Origin: Promethearchaeota archaeon
GTDB taxonomy: Archaea > Asgardarchaeota > Lokiarchaeia > Sigynarchaeales > SOKP01
NCBI GenBank assembly: GCA_016839425.1
Contig: JAEOUI010000470.1
Span: forward strand, 1 to 33,332
Direction of reading: 5' to 3'
DNA: 33,332 nucleotides
Shown here: positions 13,720-21,446 of the stretch, piece by piece
Numbering within the stretch: the first letter of the stretch is position 1
Layout: every line of letters begins with the position of its first letter
The notes under the pieces: generated by a model
What the model was told of the DNA's origin: nothing
Seen by the model: only the letters and a program-made list of their open reading frames with translations
The model's database searches: none
Made by a program: the position numbers and the translations under genes

Positions 13720-14991
13720 ATGAATGAATACAAAGATAGATTCGAGTTTAGAAAAGACTTATTAGATTTTGATAATCTTAACTCTGAAGATATTTTGCTT
13801 AATGGATTTGAAGAAGCAAAACGCATTCATAATAAGATTGGAAGGGTATTTGACGATAATTATGTACCAGATCCTTTGCCTTTTCGTGATAGTCAAATTA
13901 AACAAATCCGAAATAAGATTGCCCAAGCAGGAGAATTCTTCCTATATGGTAAATCTTGTACTGGCAAAACAGTTACAATAAAATATATTTTCAATTTATT
14001 AAGTACAAAATTAAATATTACAGATACCAAATTTATCTATCATAATTGTCGCTTTACAACAACAACACAAATTCTCGATGATGTTGCAAAGAGAATTGAT
14101 TTAGAACTTCCAAGAAATAGGTCGCTAGAATATAGAAAACAAATGATTTTAGATCAATGTAGAACCTTAGGGATTGAGAGAATATTTTTATGTCTTGACG
14201 ACATTCAACATTTTGAAGACCTTTATCAGAAGAACGGAAAATCAATTCTAATATTTTTTACCGATGAAAATAGAATTTTTAAAATCATACCTGTTACCAC
14301 CGATAAAGATTTTCTTAGCGATGCACCAGAGGACGAAATTTCGAGATTTAATCCGGATCGAATAGATTTTCTAGAATATTCTTATCCAGAAACTTTAGGA
14401 ATAATCGCTCAAAGATGTGCGTTAGCTTTTGAAGAGCAAGAAACGATAACTAATGAAGAAATAAAAAATATTGCAAGAGTTACTTACAATGTTAGAGATG
14501 GTATTAGGTTATTAAAAAATATTTATTCTTATAAAAAAAAACATAACATCACAGATAACTTGGAAATTCAAGAAATAGAATCCCAAGCAAAAACAATGAA
14601 TAAAGAGCAAGAACTTGATCAGTTTGTTGACGGGGCATTATCAAAATCTCCTAATTTATTCAATGCGGTTTTGATCATAACAACATTTTTAACGGATACA
14701 AGTAGCGATGAATTTACCATAGCAGACTTAGAAAAGACATGGCAAGCTAGTTTAAAAACTCCAAGAAAATATCACGCAATTCTAAAATATGTAAAAAGTT
14801 TGCAATCTCAAAATTATGTTAAAATTAAGAGAAAGAAGGGTTCTACTATTATTTACGAGCCTTTATTTGACCTAAAGATGTATTTAAATTATTTTGATTC
14901 AATGCTCTTTAAAAAGAAAATAATTCACGATATTGAAAATAAAGATAAAAATATAGAGAAAATCAAGAATTACGAGGATAATAATGACTAA
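13720..14991 (+). CDS. cdc6: Orc1/Cdc6-type replication initiator
   Basis: A 423-residue AAA+ protein. It shows the family N-terminus VPDPLPFRDSQI (49-60), Walker A GKSCTGKT (77-84), Walker B FLCLDD (156-161), an AAA+ lid (about 225-280) and a C-terminal region (about 300-400) expected to be a winged helix. It would recognise origin boxes and load MCM. The length is normal for archaeal Orc1/Cdc6. It lies directly downstream of the repeat region and overlaps mcm by 8 bases. The sequence is diverged, as in plasmid or viral versions. AGAAG precedes the ATG. Confidence 0.88.
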   Translation: MNEYKDRFEFRKDLLDFDNLNSEDILLNGFEEAKRIHNKIGRVFDDNYVPDPLPFRDSQIKQIRNKIAQAGEFFLYGKSCTGKTVTIKYIFNLLSTKLNITDTKFIYHNCRFTTTTQILDDVAKRIDLELPRNRSLEYRKQMILDQCRTLGIERIFLCLDDIQHFEDLYQKNGKSILIFFTDENRIFKIIPVTTDKDFLSDAPEDEISRFNPDRIDFLEYSYPETLGIIAQRCALAFEEQETITNEEIKNIARVTYNVRDGIRLLKNIYSYKKKHNITDNLEIQEIESQAKTMNKEQELDQFVDGALSKSPNLFNAVLIITTFLTDTSSDEFTIADLEKTWQASLKTPRKYHAILKYVKSLQSQNYVKIKRKKGSTIIYEPLFDLKMYLNYFDSMLFKKKIIHDIENKDKNIEKIKNYEDNND

Positions 14992-17299
14992 GGCTAACTG
15001 GAACGAACCACCCATAGATCATCTGAGACAATTCGAAGAATTTTTAAGAACTTTTAAAATAATGGAAAAAAAGAAAGAGATCTTTAAATATCAAACTAAA
15101 ATAACGAATCTCGTGGCTTCAGGTGAAAGAACGCTCCAAATTGATTTCGAAGATCTCCTGACCCATAATTTTAATTTGGGATTTAAAATCAAAGATTTTC
15201 CTAATACATATCTTGAGTTTTTAAGGGAGGCATTTGTGTCTCAGGTTAAATTTCTTGATTCTGCAATAAATCAAAACGAGTTTCAAGTTCGCCTTGATGT
15301 AAATAAAGGCATTGAAAACTCGCCTCTATATGTTAGCTTGGGTAATATAGATGTTCGATACGATCAAAAACTATTCGCATCTAAGGGAACTATAACGCGA
15401 ATATCTCCCTTAAAATTCAAGCTTTTAATTGCGAAATATCAATGCGTTTGCGGAACAGAATTTGAAGTTCCTCAATTTAGTAGAGAATATAAACACCCTA
15501 CAAGATGCCCTAATACAAGGTGTAAAAATGGGGGAAATCAAATCCAACTGCTTATAGATAAAACAACAAAAAAAAATTATCAAAGGATAAAAATTCAGGA
15601 CTACAGCGAGCCTTTTAAAAGCAAAAAGCACGCAACAATCATGGATGCTTTTTTAGAAAACGATTTAGTAAATACCGTAGAACTAGGGGATAGAGTTTCC
15701 TTTATTGGTATCTTTAAACCAGAAATGATTAGTAGCAAACTTGCTGAAACCATATCTATGATACAAATCCATAATATTAAAAAGGACGAAAAAACAGAAG
15801 AACTAATAATTACGGACGAAGAAAAGAAAGAGTTTAAAACATTCTCAAATAAACAAAATATTCTTTACGAATTTTCCAAGAATGTCGCTCGTCAGATTTA
15901 CGGAAGGGATATTGTAAAACAAGGTCTTACACTAGGAGTATTTTCTAACTTTCATAGAATTCCCATTTTTGATGGAACAATGAGAGGAATATCACATATT
16001 CTATTAATGGGCGACGCATCAACAGGAAAAACGCAAAAAATTAAGGCATTTTTGGAATTAATAACCAACAGTTCGATGACAAAGGGTAAATCGTCATCAG
16101 GGGTAGGATTAACTGCTTCTGTTGTGAAAATAGAAGATGGTGGATACGAGGCTCAAGCAGGTGCTTTGGTACTTAACAACTTTGGAGCAACGGGTATTGA
16201 CGAGATTGACAAGATGGAATCAGGGGATAGGGAAACCGTTTCTGATGCAATGAGCAGTGGTGAAATTTATATCAATAAAGCAAGTGTAAATATGATATTA
16301 CCCGCGAACACAAAAGTCTTTGCGGCTGGGAATTTTAAAAAAATACGATTTGTTGAAGGAATTGGGGTAAAAGAAAATTTAAACATGCCAGATCATCTTT
16401 TATCGAGATTTGATCTTGTTTTTACTCTTCAAGACAAACCCGACGAAAATTTTGATCGTGAGATGGTAAATAATGTTTTTCAAGGATATTATAAGGCTAA
16501 CACGGGAGAAACTTTTCTTGAAAAAGACGAAGAATCTCTTTCTACTGAATGGTTAAGAAAATATATCTTATACGCTTTTGATGTTGCGCCAAACCCAATT
16601 TTAAAAAGAAATGTAGCTCATCTGATAAGAGAAGAATATGTATTAATGAGAAAAGCCTTCATGCCTGAACAAGAAATGGTCTCTGTCCTACCAAGAGACC
16701 TTAATGCTTTAATTAGATTATGCATAGCTCACGCAAGACTTCGACTTTCAAACGAAGTTGAATTGCAAGATTTTAAAGGAATAGAATCTGTATTGAAAGA
16801 ATCAATCAGATCGAAAGGGTATAATCCTATTACAGATAAGATTTGTATGGATGGAAGTGACTTAGATGCGACAAATGAGATTCTAAATTATGTAATTAAG
16901 AAGCTAAGCGACTTGTTTGAAAATCACATAACACCCATGAGCCATAAATCCATAGAAAGAATCATATCTAATGAAGAAAGATATACATCGGTTCAGATTG
17001 CTAATACTATTGATTATTGCATCGAATTAGGATTTTTAATAAGGACAAATGATGGAAAATACATATTTAATTACGGAAAAAACAAGGGAATGACGCACGA
17101 GATGGTAATGACAATTGTAAATGGCATGTTTGAAGATAATAACAAGCAAGAAATACCTATTTTATGGTTAGTACAGAGATTTAATGCCGAGTTAGATGAT
17201 AATAAAAGATCAGAACAAATTGTACAAAACTTGATTGATAACGAAATTCTGATAAAAAACGGGGACTCTATAAAGAAAAACGAAGATAAATTCTCATAA
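14984..17299 (+). CDS. mcm: MCM replicative helicase
   Basis: A 771-residue MCM protein. Seen in order: an N-terminal domain with a zinc site (CVC at 154-156, C175, C180), Walker A GDASTGKT (343-350), the MCM block QAGALVL (391-397), Walker B GIDEIDKM (404-411), a sensor-1 region AAGN (447-450; canonical AANP) and arginine finger LLSRFDLVF (472-480), then a C-terminal winged-helix region. It acts as a hexameric 3'-5' helicase at the fork, loaded by the adjacent Cdc6-like protein. The start overlaps the cdc6 stop. Its presence argues for self-directed replication. Confidence 0.93.
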   Translation: MTKANWNEPPIDHLRQFEEFLRTFKIMEKKKEIFKYQTKITNLVASGERTLQIDFEDLLTHNFNLGFKIKDFPNTYLEFLREAFVSQVKFLDSAINQNEFQVRLDVNKGIENSPLYVSLGNIDVRYDQKLFASKGTITRISPLKFKLLIAKYQCVCGTEFEVPQFSREYKHPTRCPNTRCKNGGNQIQLLIDKTTKKNYQRIKIQDYSEPFKSKKHATIMDAFLENDLVNTVELGDRVSFIGIFKPEMISSKLAETISMIQIHNIKKDEKTEELIITDEEKKEFKTFSNKQNILYEFSKNVARQIYGRDIVKQGLTLGVFSNFHRIPIFDGTMRGISHILLMGDASTGKTQKIKAFLELITNSSMTKGKSSSGVGLTASVVKIEDGGYEAQAGALVLNNFGATGIDEIDKMESGDRETVSDAMSSGEIYINKASVNMILPANTKVFAAGNFKKIRFVEGIGVKENLNMPDHLLSRFDLVFTLQDKPDENFDREMVNNVFQGYYKANTGETFLEKDEESLSTEWLRKYILYAFDVAPNPILKRNVAHLIREEYVLMRKAFMPEQEMVSVLPRDLNALIRLCIAHARLRLSNEVELQDFKGIESVLKESIRSKGYNPITDKICMDGSDLDATNEILNYVIKKLSDLFENHITPMSHKSIERIISNEERYTSVQIANTIDYCIELGFLIRTNDGKYIFNYGKNKGMTHEMVMTIVNGMFEDNNKQEIPILWLVQRFNAELDDNKRSEQIVQNLIDNEILIKNGDSIKKNEDKFS

Positions 17300-17303
17300 T
17301 ATC

Positions 17304-17528
17304 ATGAACGAATTAGAAGTTATTATACCAAAGATCTGTCCTGAATGTAAGAGGGGATCTTTTAAATTACCCAATCATAAGAAAAAAATTCAAACACTCA
17401 TTAGCATGAAAATTACCAGCTCCAAGAAAAAGAAAAGAACAACATCCTCTATAGGCTTTATTTGCCGGTATTGCGGATATAAAGAATTTCAGTTGACTTT
17501 TTCTCAAGGTAAATTAATGAGAATCTGA
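17304..17528 (+). CDS. Zinc-ribbon protein
   Basis: A 74-residue protein with CPEC (12-15) and CRYC (54-57) knuckles separated by a basic Lys-rich linker (KKKKRTTSS). The ATG follows the mcm stop by four bases. A basic loop between ribbon strands suggests DNA or RNA binding. Possible replication accessory; unproven. Confidence 0.7.
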   Translation: MNELEVIIPKICPECKRGSFKLPNHKKKIQTLISMKITSSKKKKRTTSSIGFICRYCGYKEFQLTFSQGKLMRI

Positions 17529-17552
17529 CTAAAAAATAAAGAGGCTCATTGG

Positions 17553-17594
17553 ATGTTTGATAAATTAAAAGGAAATAAAGGCGATGAAAATTAA
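17553..17594 (+). CDS. Possible 13-residue leader ORF
   Basis: ATG 17553 opens a 13-codon frame (MFDKLKGNKGDEN) that overlaps the start of the next gene by 11 bases. It has AGAGG upstream, whereas the next gene lacks its own good site, so translation of the short frame could feed the next start. It may equally be spurious. Confidence 0.3.
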   Translation: MFDKLKGNKGDEN

Positions 17595-17877
17595 AAAAAA
17601 TAAAAGCGAATATGACGAGCAAATTAACTATTTCGTAGAATACTATTCTCTAGAAAGAATTAAAAATATTGAACAGCTTGTTGAGAAGTTTAAAGAATAT
17701 GAGTTTAAAATGACAGAAACTGGACTATTGGATAGGTTAATTATACCTTGCCCCAATTATCCAGAGTGTTTGGCTGTTGGACTTAAGCATATAATAAACG
17801 AAATTGCCCATAGATTAGACATCGTGGAAAGGATAACAGAAAACGAAATATATGAATTTTTCTATAATGATGTGTAA
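17584..17877 (+). CDS. Hypothetical protein
   Basis: A 97-residue helical, acidic protein with one CPNYPEC motif near residues 56-62. No family is recognised. It follows the ribbon gene and a possible leader peptide. Confidence 0.6.
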   Translation: MKIKKNKSEYDEQINYFVEYYSLERIKNIEQLVEKFKEYEFKMTETGLLDRLIIPCPNYPECLAVGLKHIINEIAHRLDIVERITENEIYEFFYNDV

Positions 17878-17892
17878 TGATCCAAATTAAAG

Positions 17893-18036
17893 GTGTTTAA
17901 CCCCAAGTTTTTTTAACTAAGCCCATATCGAGCTTGGCGAAAACTTAAAGAAAATGAAATAGGTCATAAATTGATACAAAAAATTGATATGTCAGATCCT
18001 TCCTGGTTGAATACAGCTAAGAGGAAAATATCATGA
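17893..18036 (+). pseudogene. Small ORF interrupted by TAA or with non-standard start
   Basis: Codons from 17917 to 18036 read as convincing protein (SPYRAWRKLKENEIGHKL..., 39 residues) and end in an ATGA overlap with the next gene, but contain no ATG/GTG and no early TTG. The same frame upstream reads GTG TTT AAC CCC AAG TTT TTT TAA, with AAAGGTG at the GTG. So the gene either carries an in-frame stop eight codons in, starts at an unusual codon, or is damaged at the seven-T run. Confidence 0.4.
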
Positions 18037-18215
18037 AAAAAAACTTAGAAAAAATATTTTCAGACGATAAAATACCGATAGAGGAACAAGACATTTCCAA
18101 AGTCTCAATTCCTGACATTTTCAAAGCCTCAAGCCCTGGTATTTTAAAAGGAACGGTTTCACCAGGAATGACAATTAAAATATCCAATATTTTTAAAAAA
18201 CTAAACGAAACTTAA
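18033..18215 (+). CDS. Small protein with octapeptide repeat
   Basis: A 60-residue protein. AAGAGG lies upstream of the ATG and the start overlaps the previous frame (ATGA). Its middle holds a degenerate tandem repeat of about eight residues: DISKVSIP, DIFKASSP, GILKGTVSP (24-nt units at 18090 and 18114). It is probably unstructured or a short binding peptide. Hairpin B lies just after the stop. Confidence 0.6.
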   Translation: MKKNLEKIFSDDKIPIEEQDISKVSIPDIFKASSPGILKGTVSPGMTIKISNIFKKLNET

Positions 18216-18218
18216 CAT

Positions 18219-18262
18219 TTTTATTTGAAACCAGGCTTAGCATCTAAGACTGGCAAATAAAA
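18219..18262 (+). promoter_or_regulatory. Bulged hairpin leader element, copy B
   Basis: TTTTATTTG, an AAA bulge, CCAGGCTTAG, triloop CAT, CTAAGACTGG, CAAATAAAA: the outer 9 bases pair perfectly and the inner arms pair at nine of ten positions. It lies 23 bases before the start codon of the next gene. Compared with copy A (4430-4472) about 28 of 35 core bases are identical, and one pair changes from C-G to T-A on both sides, which supports a selected structure. Confidence 0.6.
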
Positions 18263-18285
18263 TTTAACAAAACAAAGGTGATGAA

Positions 18286-18468
18286 ATGGGAAAATTTAGG
18301 TGTCCAAATTGCAAGACGCTTTACGAATACGATATCGAATACGACGAAGACTTTGTTCCTTTCCTGATAAATGTCGAAGGGTGGTTCTTTGCGAACAAGG
18401 AAGGCGAGATTTGGTGTTGCGAATGCAAGACACTTCGTAAAAAGAGCGTTATAAAAATAAAAAAATAA
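18286..18468 (+). CDS. Zinc-ribbon protein
   Basis: A 60-residue protein with CPNC (6-9) and CCEC (44-47), with an acidic beta-rich middle (YEYDIEYDEDF). The ATG is preceded by GGTGAT at three bases. The leader carries hairpin B. Unknown partner. Confidence 0.72.
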   Translation: MGKFRCPNCKTLYEYDIEYDEDFVPFLINVEGWFFANKEGEIWCCECKTLRKKSVIKIKK

Positions 18469-18474
18469 AGAAAT

Positions 18475-18621
18475 TTAATGTAAAAGATCGGAAACCTTTT
18501 TGTTTGCTACATGATATCTCTTTGGATCGTATCTAGGCTTTGTCTCTCTAATATTTACAAATTTCATGTCTTTAAGAGATAAATGAGAGTATTTTTTACT
18601 TAAACCATAATAAATGGTGAT
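18475..18621 (-). pseudogene. Minus-strand coding remnant
   Basis: A 48-codon minus frame between plus genes reads like protein (YGLSKKYSHLSLKDMKFVNI, then RETKPRYDPKRYHVANKK). It opens after TAG without a standard start; the only ATG is at 18567 and gives 30 residues. No ribosome-binding site is visible. It may be a decayed gene end, or a microprotein from 18567. Confidence 0.35.
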
Positions 18622-18624
18622 CTA

Positions 18625-18705
18625 ATGGCAAAGAAAAGCGTCGTGATATATAAACATAATCTTGAGTTTTTAAACGAAATCACGATCATTAACCTCTGCA
18701 TATAA
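18625..18705 (+). CDS. Possible 26-residue microprotein
   Basis: ATG 18625 follows GGTGAT at three bases, the same layout as the genes at 18286 and 8600. The frame (MAKKSVVIYKHNLEFLNE...) ends at TAA 18703-18705. It is very short, so the strong ribosome-binding site is the main support. Confidence 0.4.
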   Translation: MAKKSVVIYKHNLEFLNEITIINLCI

Positions 18706-18706
18706 A

Positions 18707-18760
18707 CTCGACAATATTATTATAAAGGAGATCCGATTTAATTATTCTCGACAAAATTAT
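18707..18760. promoter_or_regulatory. Direct repeats CTCGACAAWATTAT
   Basis: CTCGACAATATTAT (18707-18720) and CTCGACAAAATTAT (18747-18760) match at 13 of 14 positions and start exactly 40 bases apart, about four helical turns. They flank the ribosome-binding site and start of the wHTH gene, suggesting an autoregulatory operator. Confidence 0.45.
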
Positions 18761-19010
18761 GATTGAATTAGAAGCTTTATTAAATACCGATCTCAGAAAA
18801 AAGATATTCCAAACATTACAAGAAGGCGACAAAACGAGAAACCAGATCATCAAATCGACAAATACGCCTTGGACGACAACTTACGACAATCTTTCAGACC
18901 TTAAATCTAAAGGATTGATTGAAAGTTACGAAAAAAAGCTCAATTCTAAAAGGGGACGACCTCCTACTTTTTGGAGCATAAATAAAAAAAAAATAAAGAA
19001 TTTTGATTAA
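18759..19010 (+). CDS. Winged helix-turn-helix regulator
   Basis: An 83-residue protein with an ArsR/MarR-like wHTH: LLNTDLRKKIFQTL (helix 1), TRNQIIKSTNTPWTTTYDNLSDLKSKG (helices 2-3) and a wing RGRPPTFWSI. It should bind DNA. ATG 18759 has no ribosome-binding site at proper distance, but AAAGGAGATC lies before an in-frame ATT at 18741, which would add six residues (ILDKI-type). Direct repeats overlap the start. The next gene overlaps its 3' end region. Confidence 0.8.
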   Translation: MIELEALLNTDLRKKIFQTLQEGDKTRNQIIKSTNTPWTTTYDNLSDLKSKGLIESYEKKLNSKRGRPPTFWSINKKKIKNFD

Positions 19011-19011
19011 A

Positions 19012-19380
19012 ATGGAAAAAAGACAAGTTTTTAACTTAGAAATAATCTCTGAAAGGAGTTTTTCTGAAAAAGAAGTTGGAGATCGCATATCGGAAGCTTT
19101 TCCACGGGATGACAAGGAGAATGTGATGATTTTAGTTAGAAAAGAAAACGGGCAAGCAAGAGGAGATACTATTGAAAACATTCTTAATAACCTTGATTTC
19201 AGCAAATTAACAAAACTAGGTGAGGGAACCCTTATCAATATAGAAGCAATAAAAGACAACATCAAAAAGGTTAGAAACTCGATCGAAAAAGAAAAGGAGA
19301 AGCACGAAGCGTTAAGGCTCTTAGACGATATATCTGAATCGCTCGAAATCATCAAAACCAGAGGTGATGCCGTATCGTAG
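19012..19380 (+). CDS. Hypothetical coiled-coil protein
   Basis: A 122-residue protein with an alpha/beta N-terminal part (about 1-60) and a long C-terminal helix with coiled-coil character (75-118). ATG 19012 is two bases after the stop of the wHTH gene. Its end carries GGTGAT, which serves the next frame. No family is recognised. Confidence 0.6.
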   Translation: MEKRQVFNLEIISERSFSEKEVGDRISEAFPRDDKENVMILVRKENGQARGDTIENILNNLDFSKLTKLGEGTLINIEAIKDNIKKVRNSIEKEKEKHEALRLLDDISESLEIIKTRGDAVS

Positions 19381-19703
19381 AATCAGAAAGTATTCTAACG
19401 CCTGACGATGTAGGAACGAAAACAGTTGACGAAGTTGTTAACATTGTCAAAATCACGCTTGACATTTACGATGGAAAAACGGTCGTTCCTCGCAGGTTCT
19501 ATGAGGGAATCAAAAGGAATAAAGAAGTTATTCAATGGCAAATAACATACAGCGAAATAAAGAACGGTTTTTGGGATCTTTGGCGAAATTACAAGCCCGA
19601 ACTCAAGAAGTTAGGCTACTTGCTTAACAAGAGGCGCGATAATTGGCTTCTTGCCTTTGATATTTCGAAAATTGAAAACATAAAAACCTTGTTAAATAGG
19701 TGA
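19374..19703 (+). CDS. Hypothetical protein with ATC start
   Basis: A 109-residue frame that opens after TGA and contains no ATG, GTG or TTG before TTG at about codon 81. It is clearly coding (PDDVGTKTVDEVVNIVKITL, then WDLWRNYKPELKKLG). GGTGAT (19363-19368) lies exactly five bases before ATC 19374, the same spacing as the ATA-start genes at 28964 and 30919. It could be an ATC start or a product of frameshifting from the preceding gene. The C-terminal half resembles a small DNA-binding or HTH-like fold; family unknown. Confidence 0.6.
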   Translation: MVESESILTPDDVGTKTVDEVVNIVKITLDIYDGKTVVPRRFYEGIKRNKEVIQWQITYSEIKNGFWDLWRNYKPELKKLGYLLNKRRDNWLLAFDISKIENIKTLLNR

Positions 19704-19710
19704 GATCTTA

Positions 19711-19923
19711 GTGGCCATGGGCAAGAAAAAAAACTTCGATAACGACTTTAATTCCTGGATGAATTCTCAAATGAACGCTCTATCAGAATACGATGGGATG
19801 ACTAATCTAGAACTCATAAACAACATAAAAAAGAAAACGGAAGAAATTGATTGGCAATATAAAGACTATATTTTTGACCTTTTAACGAAAAGAATCAATG
19901 AACTCGAAGAAAAAGCGAGGTAA
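19711..19923 (+). CDS. Small helical protein
   Basis: A 70-residue helical, acidic protein. GTG 19711 has GGTGA seven bases upstream; ATG two codons later is possible. It contains WMNSQMNALSEYDGMTNLELI and ends in a Glu/Lys helix. No family is recognised. Confidence 0.6.
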   Translation: MAMGKKKNFDNDFNSWMNSQMNALSEYDGMTNLELINNIKKKTEEIDWQYKDYIFDLLTKRINELEEKAR

Positions 19924-19929
19924 TTAAGA

Positions 19930-20073
19930 ATGGAATATAAGGGTAAAGAAGTACGATGGATCAATGTCGAAATAGGAACTAAGAAGGGCATTGGAACGGA
20001 AATAAGTACCTTTATTCCTAATCAAAGAATTGCGAAGAAGATCTTAAAAATTATTGGAGACGATCGAAAGTGA
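19930..20073 (+). CDS. Small hypothetical protein
   Basis: A 47-residue basic protein that starts with a beta-type segment (YKGKEVRWINVEIGTKKG) and ends in a basic helix. Coupled to the next gene by GTGA. Too short to classify. Confidence 0.55.
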   Translation: MEYKGKEVRWINVEIGTKKGIGTEISTFIPNQRIAKKILKIIGDDRK

Positions 20074-20594
20074 AAGACGAAGATAATTGGATGTCGTGGG
20101 ACGAATTTGTCTCCCGGTATAAAATTGATGATGTCCGAAAATTCATAGAAAAGCTTGCCGGTGATAAAATTGAAATGAACGATCCTGTAGTTCAGATCAG
20201 GCAAAAGTTTTACGCCATTTTAGGAAATGGTTATTGTCATTGTCATCACATGGGATATTGCACTGATATTAAGAAGCAATGTGAAGGTTGCGGGATGTTT
20301 TCCAGCGTTCAACGCTCGCTCAACGCCAAGTATGGCAAGTGTTTATGTTCTCAATGCAACGAAAAGGTAAGATTGGAGAAAAATAAAGAATTATGGGATT
20401 TCTGGGAACCTCTCATCAAGCTTGAAAAAATTAAATGCGTTCAGTGCGAACGCGACCTAGGCCCTGAAAATATTAGAAGAGATTCAGAAAACGAATTAGA
20501 ATTTGATTGTCCTGAATGCAAGTTAACTTTTAAACTTCACTTTGGGCATGTCGAGGACATTCTTGACGAAAATGGAGGTCTAATCGTAAATTGA
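20070..20594 (+). CDS. Multi-knuckle zinc protein
   Basis: A 174-residue protein with an N-terminal helical part (1-50), then a CHCHH/CEGCG/CLCSQC region (about 56-97) and a C-terminal ribbon with KCVQCERDLG and FDCPECKLTFKL (about 127-160). Up to two or three zinc sites are possible. The last ribbon is shared with the next gene, including the ENIRRD block, so the two arose by tandem duplication. It probably binds nucleic acid or acts as a transcription adaptor. Confidence 0.72.
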   Translation: MKDEDNWMSWDEFVSRYKIDDVRKFIEKLAGDKIEMNDPVVQIRQKFYAILGNGYCHCHHMGYCTDIKKQCEGCGMFSSVQRSLNAKYGKCLCSQCNEKVRLEKNKELWDFWEPLIKLEKIKCVQCERDLGPENIRRDSENELEFDCPECKLTFKLHFGHVEDILDENGGLIVN

Positions 20595-20980
20595 TCCAAA
20601 AAACAAATAACGCACCTAAGCCGTGTAATTGCGTTTATAAAGATACTTGTAAATCAGATCTTTATTGTTCAAAATGCAATTCGTTACAGAAGGTTCTCTT
20701 TCCTTCTGAATATACTGAATGGGGTGTTTTTAATTGTTTTTGTAAGAAATGCAACGATGAATATCGAGAAAACGAAGCTCAAGAACATTGGAACGAAATT
20801 CTTTGTCTCGTTGGAACCAAGCAAATAAAATGCATTAAATGTGGACAAATTCTAAATCACGAAAATATTCGCAGAGATTATTTAGGAGATTATGTAACTC
20901 CTTTTAAATGTCCGGCTTGCGAGTACGAATTTTCGCTATCGTATCCAGATCCAACGAGTTATGACGATTCTTATTATTAA
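20591..20980 (+). CDS. Multi-knuckle zinc protein, paralogue
   Basis: A 129-residue protein with CNC and CKSDLYCSKC knuckles (about 13-28), CFCKKC (46-51), and a C-terminal ribbon KCIKCGQIL and FKCPACEYEF. It shares ENIRRD and ribbon layout with the preceding product, but lacks its long N-terminal helical part. TTG at 20591 is chosen because it overlaps the previous stop (TTGA) with GGAGGT upstream. Confidence 0.7.
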   Translation: MIQKTNNAPKPCNCVYKDTCKSDLYCSKCNSLQKVLFPSEYTEWGVFNCFCKKCNDEYRENEAQEHWNEILCLVGTKQIKCIKCGQILNHENIRRDYLGDYVTPFKCPACEYEFSLSYPDPTSYDDSYY

Positions 20981-20998
20981 TAATTTAAGAGGAAAACC

Positions 20999-21193
20999 AT
21001 GACAAATAATATCGAATTATACGATGGAAAAGTAAAGCATCACCGAAAATTAAGGTTTCACGACGAGCCTTTTCACGCTTCAAATTGGTGCGAAAAATGC
21101 GGTCTTCATTATTGTTGGCATCCCGTCTGTCAGGAACATAGACAAGACGCAAGAGCAAATCACGAGTTCAAGCCTGAGAAGGAGGATCTTTAA
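20999..21193 (+). CDS. Cys/His small protein
   Basis: A 64-residue protein rich in His, with CEKCGLHYCWH and a later CQEH, a likely Cys/His zinc site. AAGAGG precedes the ATG. It is part of the zinc microprotein cluster. No family is recognised. Confidence 0.65.
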   Translation: MTNNIELYDGKVKHHRKLRFHDEPFHASNWCEKCGLHYCWHPVCQEHRQDARANHEFKPEKEDL

Positions 21194-21195
21194 CG

Positions 21196-21306
21196 ATGAG
21201 TAAATATCGATGTATATTTAACAAAAAAAGAAAGTGCAAAAACAAGGACAATAATTGTAATTATTGTGATTTTCATCCACGAATAAAGGAGGAGCAGGGA
21301 GAGTGA
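21196..21306 (+). CDS. Cys-rich microprotein
   Basis: A 36-residue basic protein with Cys at 6, 14, 21 and 24 (CIFNKKRKCKNKDNNCNYC). GAAGGAGGATC precedes the ATG and the stop overlaps the next GTG. A single zinc site is plausible. Confidence 0.55.
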   Translation: MSKYRCIFNKKRKCKNKDNNCNYCDFHPRIKEEQGE

Positions 21307-21443
21307 AGATCATATTCCATAAAGTATGTGGAAATTGTATTCAATACAACTGGAAGAAAGGAAAATGTAAGACATCAATGCTTGATCAACCCTTTGACGA
21401 ACCCGTATGTAGCAATCATAGAAATTCAAACATGGAGGTATAG
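21303..21443 (+). CDS. Cys-knuckle microprotein
   Basis: A 46-residue protein with CGNC (9-12), a further Cys at 22 and a fourth at 36, followed by H39. GTG start with GTGA overlap and AGGAGCAGGGAG upstream. Its last bases hold GGAGGT for the next gene. Confidence 0.55.
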   Translation: MKIIFHKVCGNCIQYNWKKGKCKTSMLDQPFDEPVCSNHRNSNMEV

Positions 21444-21446
21444 GTT

